A stretch of 64,000 nt of DNA from assembly GCA_045642925.1 (NCBI GenBank), contig JAZUJW010000067.1, positions 18,376 through 82,375 of the forward strand, read 5' to 3'. The translations under genes were made by a program, and so were the position numbers. Source of the DNA: Firm-04 sp045642925 (GTDB lineage: Bacteria; Bacillota; Clostridia; Oscillospirales; Ruminococcaceae). Below are positions 25,617 to 34,300 of the stretch, piece by piece. Each line of letters starts with the position of its first letter. Within the stretch, counting starts at the first letter, position 1. Below the pieces are notes generated by a model that saw only the letters and a program-made list of their open reading frames with translations, searched no databases and was not told where the DNA came from.

Positions 25617-25646
25617 GCAGATGCACCTCCGTTTCATGATGAAGAA

Positions 25647-25674
25647 AGGCACCTGCCGCCGCAGCGGGATGCCT
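25647..25674. terminator. Hairpin between the CPBP-like gene and tadA
   Basis: AGGCACCTGCCGC and GCGGGATGCCT form an imperfect hairpin with T-rich sequence on both sides. It probably ends the CPBP-like transcript on the minus strand. Confidence 0.4.
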
Positions 25675-25688
25675 TTTCGTTTTTTTGT

Positions 25689-26813
25689 TTAGTAGAATAA
25701 CTGAATGATAGTACAAAGCAGCGCAAGTCCGATCCATGGCAGCATCGTGACGGTTTCACTGAAAAGCATGATTTTTTGCTGCGTGGGCAGATAACTGCCG
25801 CGGTTGGAAATTCCGTGCTTGCGCTTGCGCAGCAAGTAATAGGTCGCGCCGCAAATCAGGGCGGTCAGCAGCAGAATCAGCATGAATCTGCCGAATGACA
25901 TTCCGGAATGGTCAGTGTAGACCAGAATCAGGCGGCTATAGCACAACGAAGTGTAAAGCGTATGCATCAGCATACATTTTGCGATGGAACCGCTTTTGAC
26001 CATGAGGTATCCGGCTCCAAGCATGACACAGCAAATGCCAATGCGTTCGGGCAAACTGCCCGGCTGAAGAAAACTGACGCTTGCGATGGTAATTACAGCG
26101 AAACGGTCACCAAACTGCCGCAGAATCGGGAAAAAGAATCCCATCAGCAGAAATTGGCTCATCCATGAGATCAGGATGATGTCGAAAATGGCATATGCCG
26201 CAACAGCCGCCATGTCTTTATAGGAGAACAGCCGTTGGGCAAGCTCTGTGCCTGTGCCTGTCATTGCATCGAAAATGCAGTAGACAGATGCAGAAGCCAT
26301 TGCAATGCCGATTGCCAGCAGTGTTTCTGGGACACCGCCTTTCAGCAGGGGACATCGGATGTTCCATGGAAGCTTGAAATAATGCTGTAATACCGCAAAA
26401 GTGACGAAATATTTCAGTGCATCTGCGATGGCACGTACCAGCATGACACTCCATTGACTTCCTTGCATACTGAATGTCAGGAAGTCCATGCGAATGTTGA
26501 CACCCAACAGGTGCAGGATCCATATGAGGACAGTGCCCCCCAGCATTTCGCAGAGAAGAAGCAGGAGAAGGGCACAGCCGAGCACTTCGCTGACTTTGGC
26601 AAGTGCTTTGCATTCGGCAGCCAAAGCGGTTGGTTTTGACTGTCCTTTGCCGTCTACATAGATATGCTCTTTGGTGTTGCCGACATAACGGAATACAAAG
26701 GGTGAGGCAGTGTTCTGCCGCCAACTGCGGTAATCAAGGTTATACTGCTTGTTGATGGAATTGTACTTGAAGTCTGAAATCACATCAATGGTTTCCTGTG
26801 AAGTATGCTGCAT
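25689..26813 (-). CDS. CPBP-fold membrane protein lacking the catalytic residues
   Basis: The 374-residue protein has a polar N-terminus of about 75 residues and roughly eight membrane helices. Residues 217-290 align with the CPBP/CAAX protease core. The usual EExxxR reads SQFLLM (219-224), so both Glu and the Arg are lost. The second-motif His (FALAH) is Gln250 in VSFLQ. Only the last His survives (H284 in LMHTLYTS). I infer an inactive relative acting as a binder or sensor. The promoter region carries an inverted repeat at 26831-26857. Confidence 0.72.
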   Translation of the reverse strand: MQHTSQETIDVISDFKYNSINKQYNLDYRSWRQNTASPFVFRYVGNTKEHIYVDGKGQSKPTALAAECKALAKVSEVLGCALLLLLLCEMLGGTVLIWILHLLGVNIRMDFLTFSMQGSQWSVMLVRAIADALKYFVTFAVLQHYFKLPWNIRCPLLKGGVPETLLAIGIAMASASVYCIFDAMTGTGTELAQRLFSYKDMAAVAAYAIFDIILISWMSQFLLMGFFFPILRQFGDRFAVITIASVSFLQPGSLPERIGICCVMLGAGYLMVKSGSIAKCMLMHTLYTSLCYSRLILVYTDHSGMSFGRFMLILLLTALICGATYYLLRKRKHGISNRGSYLPTQQKIMLFSETVTMLPWIGLALLCTIIQLFY

Positions 26814-26830
26814 AGCGCTCTCTCCTTTCC

Positions 26831-26857
26831 ATTTGGTATCATTTTATTTTACCAAAT
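26831..26857. promoter_or_regulatory. Possible operator of the CPBP-like gene
   Basis: Arms ATTTGGTA and TACCAAAT are separated by 11 A/T bases, just upstream of the ribosome site. A weak promoter (TTTACT-17-TAAAAT, minus strand) overlaps it. Confidence 0.45.
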
Positions 26858-26925
26858 ATTAAGCAGAAAGTAAAGGGGGCTTCTTGTAAATAAAATATGA
26901 ATTATTTATGAATGTTAAAAAATAC

Positions 26926-26950
26926 GGCTATGCGTGAAAAACGCATAGCC
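26926..26950 (-). terminator. Perfect hairpin with T-run on the minus strand
   Basis: GGCTATGCGT and ACGCATAGCC, 10 bp with a five-base loop. The minus strand then reads GTATTTTTT. The arms resemble the family B core. The minus-strand sequence before it (26951-27050) has no gene, so either a short untranslated RNA ends here or this is a shrunken family B copy. Confidence 0.5.
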
Positions 26951-27118
26951 ACTGAAGTAAGATTAACACAGATGGAATAGGGAAATAAGAAATTGGGAAA
27001 ATGGGGTTTGAAAATCACGGTTAAACATAGCGTTCGACCTTGGTTATAGTATATCGGATGATAATTAAAATAATCTGAAAGAAAAGGAGAATTTTCCCAT
27101 ACGCAATCAGGAAAGTTT

Positions 27119-27201
27119 AGGCAACACCGCACAGAGCTGGCGGAAAATATGCAAGCAGATGTGCTGCCAAGCCGTCAGGCGTGCTTTGCGCGGTGTTGCC
27201 T
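27119..27201. mobile_element. Family A MITE-like element, internally deleted (83 bp)
   Basis: Both ends are kept (AGGCAACACCGCACAGAGC and GCGCGGTGTTGCCT), but the middle part with the G/C-rich dyad is missing. It lies between the CPBP-like gene and the terminator of the CE12 gene. Confidence 0.8.
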
Positions 27202-27208
27202 TTAGGGC

Positions 27209-27266
27209 GAAAAAATCAGGAGGGGACAGGGAAAACCTTCCTATGGTTTCCTCTGTCCCCCTCATA
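27209..27266 (-). terminator. Terminator of the CE12 esterase gene
   Basis: On the minus strand GAGGGGGACAGAGGAAACC pairs with GGTTTTCCCTGTCCCCTCC and is followed by TGATTTTTTC. Confidence 0.85.
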
Positions 27267-27283
27267 ATCGAGTACGGAAAATG

Positions 27284-29767
27284 TTATTTTACTTGCTGTG
27301 AAAGCCCGATGTTCATTTCCTTGATGCCGCTGCAGATAATCTTCGCAACCTCTTTTGCACCTGTTTCCGTGAAATGCGTGAAGTCCGTGCCGCCTGCTGT
27401 GGTCGAACCCATATAATAGTTGTAAACCGTATCATATGCGATATTATTGAAACTGTTCGCCATTGCTGAACCTAAATCAAAATACGGAATATGATACTTG
27501 TCTGCAAGCTGCTTGCACGCCGTGTCAATATTGCGGTAACCTGCTGAGAATGGCTGTTTTGCACCCTTGATGGAAAGTGTCGGACTCATCAGAATCGGTG
27601 TCGCACCCTTCGCCACAGCACCTTCAATGTAAAATTCCATGTAGTATTCAAACGAACCGACTGTCGGATTATTCACAAAGCCGCAGCATGGTGCATAGCG
27701 TTCTTCCTTATTATACGCACCGTCATTGATGCCGAAGCAGACAATCAGATAATCGCCCTCTTTGATTGTATCGAGAATGGTTTGCAGTCTACCGTTATCA
27801 TAGAAACTCTTGGAACTTCTGCCTGCGATGGAATGGTTGCTGACGGTTACCGCATCGGTGAAGTAGTCGCTGAGATAATATCCCCAACCCTGCTGTGGTG
27901 CATAGCTTGCATTGTAGCTTTGTGCGGTCGAATCACTTGCGACATAGACCACAGGATTGTCAGTGACTACTGTTTGTCCGCCGCCCGAACCGTAAACTTC
28001 TGCGATTGGTTCATCTGTCAGCGTCAGTGTGATGAAGTCGATATTCGGCGCACCTTCTGACATATACGACTGCATCTTGATTTTGTTTTCGCCAGCCTTC
28101 AGCGGAAGCACGATGCCGCGGTATTCCCATGTTGTCCACGCGCCCGTGCTGAGGAAGTCTTGCAGCCATTTCTGTTCGTTGTTGCCCTCAATGGTAATCA
28201 TCATCTGACGATTGTTTGCAGAACCGTTGGCAACACGCATTGCCATATAATAGTTGCCGTCCTGTTCCACATTGACCGTAAAGGTAACATTACTGGAGGA
28301 ATTGTTATCGAGATTCAGATATGCTTCGCCAAGGAAACCGGCGTTGGTCGTTTCCTTTACGCCTTCCGTAAATGCCGCATCAATTGCATAATATCTCGTC
28401 TGCACAGGGAATTTGTCGGTCTGTCCTGTGAGGTACTGTGTCAGAATAATGACATCCGAAATATTCACGGCATTGTCTTCGTTGATATCAGCCGCTTTGC
28501 TAGCGGATTTCGTTGCGAATTCGCCAAGCAAACCTTGCTTTAACGCAGCGAGGTCTTTGACATTGATGACGGTGTCGTTGTTGATGTCGCCTTTGAGATA
28601 ATCGGGTTCTTCGGGCTGCGGCGGTTCTGCGCCTTTGGTGAAGTCGATGTTGTCGGCAACCAGTTTTGCGAGTACCGTTGCGCCCTGACGGTTCGGGTGC
28701 AGACCATCGCCTGACATATACAGTGCAGTCGTGGCATCTGCGCCGATGCTCATGCAGTGATTCTGCCAGAGCGTGAACAGGTCAAGTACCTCAATGCCGA
28801 GTTCTTTGCCGATGGAATCCAGCGCACCGCCGAACCATCTGCCTGTCAGAAGGGGATTGCGCTGACAGTCACCGTTTCTGCCCTGCTGCTTGACCAGAAT
28901 GACACGCATTCCTTTTTTCATTGCACGCTGTGCCATGTCTTTGACAACGGAAGTATATTCTGCTTCATTGGAGTAATTTGTATCGTTGATGCCAATGGAA
29001 ATGAAATAGATATCGCCCTCATGACCAAAGGTTTCAATGGGCGTAAACTGTCCTGCATCGACAAAGCCTTTCGCAAACTGTCCGCTTGCCGCAAGGTTGC
29101 GCACCTGCCATTTTGTGGTGTCGATGACGGAAGGAAGCATTTGTCCCCAGCCTGCCTGCGTGGAATTATTCAGTGGGTAGTAATTGCAAACGGTCGAGTC
29201 GCCGCAAATCCAGACGGTCGGATTCGTAACGGGATTGTCGGAAATTTTCTTGATTTCCAGTGCGGAAAGGGTGAATGCATAGCCCGCTTTTCCCTCACAG
29301 CAGCAAATATTGAGCTGTCCGTCCGTGACGGGGATCTGGAAGGTGTCGTATGCATTGTTGCCTGTCAGATTGATGAGCTGATACATTCTTTCTGCGGCAA
29401 CGCTGGTGCGGTTGGTATTGCCCAGCCAGACGGAAACCTGATAGAGTCCGTTCGGGACATCCGCGCAAAAGCTTGCCGTGCCTGTGTTGGAAGAATTTTT
29501 GAACTGCACCGCATCGCTAAGTGCGCCGCTGCCGGAGGCGCTGACATCTGCGACATTGCAGTCAGATGAGAAGCCGTAGCCCAAGCCGCTGTTGTATTTG
29601 GTGGAAGCGGAAACGCCTGTGTAGCCGCTTGCGGTGCCGCCGCCGCCAAAGTCGAACTTCCAGTAATCGGAAGCCGCAGATGCTTTTGACATTGGCATTC
29701 CTTGCAGCAGTGTGAGTGACATTGCGGCTGCGGAAAGCAGACCTGTGAGTTTTTTGAATCGTTTCAT
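27284..29767 (-). CDS. Dockerin-bearing double SGNH esterase: CE12-dockerin-CBM-CE12
   Basis: The 827-residue secreted protein has a signal peptide at 1-32 and a beta-sandwich segment at about 34-175. The first SGNH esterase (about 183-375) has Ser191 in CGDSTV and Asp354/His357 in DGLHPN. A dockerin follows at about 391-448 (GDINNDTVINVKD and ADINEDNAVNISD). Next come a CBM35/CBM6-like module (about 458-584) and a second SGNH esterase (605-815) with Ser613 in ASDSTA, CFGIND and Asp795/His798 in DFTHF. The second domain matches rhamnogalacturonan acetylesterases (CE12). It likely removes acetyl groups from pectin or xylan. The mid-chain dockerin is unusual; dockerins normally sit at an end. 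Confidence 0.9.
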   Translation of the reverse strand: MKRFKKLTGLLSAAAMSLTLLQGMPMSKASAASDYWKFDFGGGGTASGYTGVSASTKYNSGLGYGFSSDCNVADVSASGSGALSDAVQFKNSSNTGTASFCADVPNGLYQVSVWLGNTNRTSVAAERMYQLINLTGNNAYDTFQIPVTDGQLNICCCEGKAGYAFTLSALEIKKISDNPVTNPTVWICGDSTVCNYYPLNNSTQAGWGQMLPSVIDTTKWQVRNLAASGQFAKGFVDAGQFTPIETFGHEGDIYFISIGINDTNYSNEAEYTSVVKDMAQRAMKKGMRVILVKQQGRNGDCQRNPLLTGRWFGGALDSIGKELGIEVLDLFTLWQNHCMSIGADATTALYMSGDGLHPNRQGATVLAKLVADNIDFTKGAEPPQPEEPDYLKGDINNDTVINVKDLAALKQGLLGEFATKSASKAADINEDNAVNISDVIILTQYLTGQTDKFPVQTRYYAIDAAFTEGVKETTNAGFLGEAYLNLDNNSSSNVTFTVNVEQDGNYYMAMRVANGSANNRQMMITIEGNNEQKWLQDFLSTGAWTTWEYRGIVLPLKAGENKIKMQSYMSEGAPNIDFITLTLTDEPIAEVYGSGGGQTVVTDNPVVYVASDSTAQSYNASYAPQQGWGYYLSDYFTDAVTVSNHSIAGRSSKSFYDNGRLQTILDTIKEGDYLIVCFGINDGAYNKEERYAPCCGFVNNPTVGSFEYYMEFYIEGAVAKGATPILMSPTLSIKGAKQPFSAGYRNIDTACKQLADKYHIPYFDLGSAMANSFNNIAYDTVYNYYMGSTTAGGTDFTHFTETGAKEVAKIICSGIKEMNIGLSQQVK

Positions 29768-29843
29768 AGAAGATTCCCCCTATTTATTTCTGTCACCGTA
29801 ACAGCGTATTTCCGTGCGTTTATGGGACTCTGTATGAAAATGC

Positions 29844-29893
29844 GATATCACGGCTATGATATCATCTTACCACAAGACCGTTGGCAAAGTCAA
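29844..29893 (-). promoter_or_regulatory. Promoter and candidate operator of the CE12 esterase gene
   Basis: On the minus strand TTGACT (29888-29893), 18 bp, TAAGAT (29864-29869). The inverted repeat GATATCA-N6-TGATATC (29844-29863) begins right after the -10 box, over the start point, as expected for a repressor site. Confidence 0.6.
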
Positions 29894-30123
29894 TCATTCT
29901 GCTGGAGTATGAGAGAATCCGTCAAAAAAAAGCACAATAATGCAGTCGTATGGAGAAGGACTTTTGTTTTGCGTTCTAACGGTTCATATAAACAATTCAT
30001 AAAAGTGCAAGATTCTGTACGGAAAATAGGTGCTTTTTCCGGAATACCTTCACTTCATGAGAATGTTACAGAATATTCACAGTATTTTCACATATTTTTC
30101 AGCTTTCTTTAAGATTTGCGGGA

Positions 30124-30251
30124 TATAATATCAATAAGGTTTAGGAAACCTTGTTTCAAATCCCCCAATCCCCTATTTTGGTTCATTTTATTTTTATTGC
30201 TGCTATGTAGGCTTGCCTGCATAGCATTTTGCTTTATATGGGGATTTTTTT
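30124..30251 (+). ncRNA. Candidate small structured RNA
   Basis: There is no open frame here, but there is a transcript-like layout: TATAAT at 30124-30129; hairpin AAGGTTT-AGG-AAACCTT at 30136-30152; a stretch with two ATCCCC repeats; a strong hairpin GCTATGTAGGC-TT-GCCTGCATAGC at 30202-30225; then GGGGATTTTTTT (30240-30251), which can pair with either ATCCCC copy to form a terminator. A -35 box is not clear. I recognise no Rfam family. The rest of 29894-30123 shows nothing. Confidence 0.45.
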
Positions 30252-30262
30252 CGTATCAAAGT

Positions 30263-30298
30263 AAAAAGTCCGGAGAGAATCACTTCCCTCTGGACTTC
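30263..30298 (-). terminator. Terminator of the lipoprotein gene
   Basis: On the minus strand AGTCCAGAGGGAA and TTCTCTCCGGACT form a hairpin followed by TTTT. Confidence 0.7.
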
Positions 30299-30332
30299 TC
30301 ATGATATGTGCCGCATCATTCCGTATGCTGTT

Positions 30333-30923
30333 TTATCCAAACAGATAATACTTGCCGTCATTCGTCTGAATCACAATGATTTCTCCGTTCTGTACGACAG
30401 GCGTTGCTTCTGCATCTCCATCGTACAGCGCATACAGCGTGAACTGTATGTCACGCAGTTCTTTCGCATCCTTTCGGCACGCCTCTACAAACGCTTCGTC
30501 ATAGATGCCCGCATTGACATACGCATTGAAAAAGTCATCAATGTCTTCATTTTCACAATAGTCAAGGTCAAGCTGTGTGAAATGCCATCCCGCATATCCG
30601 TCTTCATCAAACTGTGCGTGCATATCCGCAAAAGCACTCTGCAAGTCGGATGTGCCGTTATTCTTCAGAAATTCACTGTATGCTTCCTGATAAGGCGGGT
30701 AAACCTGCGCCTCATATGCCGCATAGTCTTCCTTGTCGATGGCTTCGAAATATTTGCGCACACAGTCTGCATAATCCTTGTTGAATGTTTCATCTGTCAC
30801 GGATACGGTCATTGCCGTATTTCCCTGCGAAACCGATGATTCTGCTGTACTGCCCGAAGAAGATTCATTGCATCCTGACAGCAGCATTGCCGCTGTCAGA
30901 ACGGCTATCCATTGCTTTTTCAT
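30333..30923 (-). CDS. Putative lipoprotein of unknown function
   Basis: The 196-residue protein has signal peptide and lipobox LLSGC (lipidated Cys18), then a Ser-rich linker and an acidic domain of about 150 residues. The middle (YADCVRKYFEAIDKEDYAAYEAQVYPPY) looks like the start of an NTF2-like fold, an inference from pattern only. The end returns to beta strands (GEIIVIQTNDGKYYLFG). A TTGACA-17-TACTCT promoter lies at 31036-31064, with a family A element between it and the gene. A terminator follows. Confidence 0.75.
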   Translation of the reverse strand: MKKQWIAVLTAAMLLSGCNESSSGSTAESSVSQGNTAMTVSVTDETFNKDYADCVRKYFEAIDKEDYAAYEAQVYPPYQEAYSEFLKNNGTSDLQSAFADMHAQFDEDGYAGWHFTQLDLDYCENEDIDDFFNAYVNAGIYDEAFVEACRKDAKELRDIQFTLYALYDGDAEATPVVQNGEIIVIQTNDGKYYLFG

Positions 30924-30960
30924 ATAGCATCCCTCTTTTGAAAAGTATTTTTCGCCCTAG

Positions 30961-31029
30961 GGCAATACCGTACAAAGAAGGGGGTACAGGATACAAGCAG
31001 ATGCGCCGCCTTCTTTGCGCAGTATTGCC
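30961..31029. mobile_element. Family A MITE-like element, short diverged copy
   Basis: Ends GGCAATACCGTACAAAGAAGG and CCTTCTTTGCGCAGTATTGCC pair; the inside is reduced to about 27 bases. It lies in the transcribed leader of the lipoprotein gene. The rest of 31065-31250 holds nothing recognisable. Confidence 0.7.
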
Positions 31030-31035
31030 ATAAAT

Positions 31036-31064
31036 AGAGTAGCATAAAATTACACGCCTGTCAA
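31036..31064 (-). promoter_or_regulatory. Promoter of the lipoprotein gene, upstream of the family A copy
   Basis: On the minus strand TTGACA (31059-31064), 17 bp, TACTCT (31036-31041). Transcription would begin at the edge of the element. Confidence 0.6.
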
Positions 31065-31251
31065 GCTTACAAAGTGAAAATACATCGTTCCATGATTTCT
31101 TGCCATTCGAAATTGTAAATAAATACGATGAATTTTAATGTGTCAATAGAATACGCAAATCCATCTGCATTATCTAAATTTGCAGAAAGATTATGCCGAA
31201 CCCGCTGAGATTTATGCGGAATGTCGATTTTCAAAAAAACGGCAAAAAGGC

Positions 31252-31281
31252 TTGCATTCTTCCGCCCTTCTGTGATATAAT
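31252..31281 (+). promoter_or_regulatory. Promoter of carB
   Basis: TTGCAT (31252-31257), 18 bp, TATAAT (31276-31281) with an extended TG one base before the -10. Confidence 0.75.
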
Positions 31282-31309
31282 ATCTAGTTAGAAGTGAGGT
31301 GTTTGCATT

Positions 31310-34300
31310 ATGCCAAAAAGAAATGATATCCACAAGGTAATGATTATCGGTTCCGGTCCAATTATCATTGGACAAGCGTGCGAATTCGACTATTCGGGTA
31401 CGCAGGCGTGTAAGGCGCTTCGCAAACTCGGGTACGAAATCGTATTGGTCAACTCCAACCCCGCTACCATTATGACAGACCCCGATGTCGCTGATGTCAC
31501 CTACATCGAGCCGCTCAACTGCGAGAGACTCACCCAGATTATCAAGAAGGAGCGCCCGGATGCTCTGCTGCCGAACCTCGGCGGCCAGTCCGGTCTGAAC
31601 CTTTGCTCTGAGCTTGATAAAGCAGGCGTTCTCAAAGAGTACAACGTCGAGGTCATCGGCGTTCAGGTTGATGCAATCGAACGTGGTGAGGACAGAATTG
31701 AGTTCAAGAACACAATGCAGTCCATCGGTGTTGAAATGGCAAGAAGTCAGGTCGCTTACTCCGTTGACGAAGCCGTTGAAATTGCAGACCGTCTGGGATA
31801 CCCTGTTGTACTGCGTCCCGCTTATACCATGGGCGGTGCAGGCGGCGGCATGGTGTACAACATTGAAGAATTGAAAGTCGTATGTGCAAGAGGCTTGCAG
31901 GCTTCCCTGATCGGTCAGGTTCTCGTTGAGGAGTGCATTACAGGCTGGGAAGAACTCGAACTCGAAGTTGTCCGCGATGCTAAGAACAACATGATCACCG
32001 TCTGCTTCATTGAAAACATCGACCCTGTCGGTGTGCATACCGGTGACTCGTTCTGTTCCGCACCGATGCTGACCATCTCCGAAGAAGTGCAGAAGAGAAT
32101 GCAGGAACAGGCTTACCGCATCGTCGAGAAAATCGAAGTCATCGGCGGCTGCAACTGCCAGTTCGCACATGATCCCGTTTCTGACCGTATCGTCTGCATC
32201 GAGATCAACCCGCGTACCTCCCGTTCCTCCGCATTGGCTTCCAAGGCAACCGGTTTCCCGATCGCACTGGTTTCCGCAATGCTCGCCGCAGGTCTGACCC
32301 TCGACGAAATGGAATGCGGCAAATACGGCACGCTCGATAAGTACGTTCCTTCAGGCGATTATGTCGTTATCAAGTTCGCTCGCTGGGCATTCGAAAAGTT
32401 CAAGGGCGCAGAAGATAAACTCGGTACGCAGATGCGTGCTGTCGGTGAGGTCATGTCCATCGGCAAGACCTACAAGGAAGCCTTCCAGAAGTCGATCCGC
32501 AGCCTTGAAACAGGTAATTACGGTCTTGGCTTTGTCAAGAATTTCCACGACAAGACCAAGGAAGAACTGCTTGCAATGCTTGTTTATCCGTGCAGCAACC
32601 GCCAGTACATCATGTACGAAGCGCTGCGCAAGGGTGCAACCGTTGACGAATTGTTCAACCTTACAAAAATCAAGAAGTGGTTCCTCGAACAGATGCTCGA
32701 ACTCGTTGAGGAAGAAAACGCCCTCATCGCTGCAAAGGGAAGCGTTCCCGCAGTCGATGTGCTGAAACAGGCAAAGCTGGACGGTTTCTCCGACCGCTAT
32801 CTTGCAAAGATTCTCGAGATCAAAGAGGAAGATATCCGCAATGCCCGCTATGCCGCAGGGATTCGTGAAGGCTGGGAAGGCGTTCACGTCAGCGGTACGA
32901 AGGACAGCGCTTACTACTATTCCTCTTACCATATCACGGATGACAAGACTCCGTGCAATACCGACCGTCCGAAGATCATGATTCTCGGCGGCGGCCCGAA
33001 CCGTATTGGTCAGGGTATCGAATTCGACTACTGCTGTGTTCATGCAGCACTTGCCCTCAAAGACCTCGGCTTCGAAACGATTATGGCCAACTGCAATGCT
33101 GAAACCGTTTCGACAGACTACGATACTTCCCATAAGCTCTATTTTGAGCCGCTGACACTCGAAGACGTGCTTCAGATCTATGAGAAAGAGAAGCCTGTCG
33201 GTGTCATCGCACAGTTCGGCGGTCAGACACCGCTGAACCTTGCCGCAGACCTCAAAAAGAACGGCGTTCGCATCCTCGGAACATCGCCTGAAACCATCGA
33301 CCTTGCAGAGGACAGAGATCATTTCCGTGCAATGATGGAAAAGCTCGAAATCCCGATGCCGGAATCCGGTATGGCAGTTACCGTGGACGATGCACTGGAA
33401 ATCGCGAACCGCATCGGCTACCCTGTCATGGTGCGCCCTTCTTACGTTCTGGGCGGCAGAGGCATGGAAGTCGTTCATGATGATGAAATGATGCGTGTCT
33501 ATATGTCGGCAGCCGTCGGTGTCACACCGGACAGACCGATCCTGATCGACCGTTTCCTGCATCACGCAACCGAATGCGAAGCAGATGCAATTTCGGACGG
33601 CACACATTGCTTTGTACCTGCTGTCATGGAGCATATTGAGCTTGCAGGTGTTCACTCCGGTGACTCTGCCTGCGTTCTGCCTTCGCTCAACCTCAGCGAA
33701 AAGCACGTTGCAACCATCAAGGATTACACCCGCAAGATCGCCGTGGAAATGGGCGTTGAGGGCTTGATGAATATGCAGTATGCCATCGAGGACGATACCG
33801 TCTATGTACTGGAAGCAAATCCGCGTGCATCCCGTACCGTTCCGCTGGTTTCGAAAGTCTGTGCCATCAACATGGTGCGTGTCGCAACCCAGATCATGAC
33901 CACCGAACTGACCGGCAAGCCTTCTCCTGTTCCTGCACTGCACGACAGAAAGATTCCGCATCACGGTGTCAAGGAAGCCGTCTTCCCGTTCAATATGTTC
34001 CAGGAAGTTGACCCTGTCCTCGGCCCTGAAATGCGTTCTACGGGCGAAGTGCTTGGCATTTCTCCGAACTTCGGTGAAGCATACTTCAAAGCACAGGAAG
34101 CAACCCAGACCAGACTGCCTGTCAGCGGTACCGTTCTGCTGTCCGTCTGCGGCAGAGATAAGAGCGAACTGCTTCCGATTGCCAAGAGCTTCAATGAACT
34201 CGGCTTCAAGATCCTTGCAACCGGCAAGACCTATGACATGATTGCTGAAAATGGCATTCCTGCTGAGAAAATCAAGAAGCTCTATGAGGGCAGACCGAAC

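Noticed and set aside
29822..30112. 96-codon plus-strand frame upstream of the small RNA
   Set aside because: No ribosome site, odd composition, and it overlaps the esterase promoter on the other strand.
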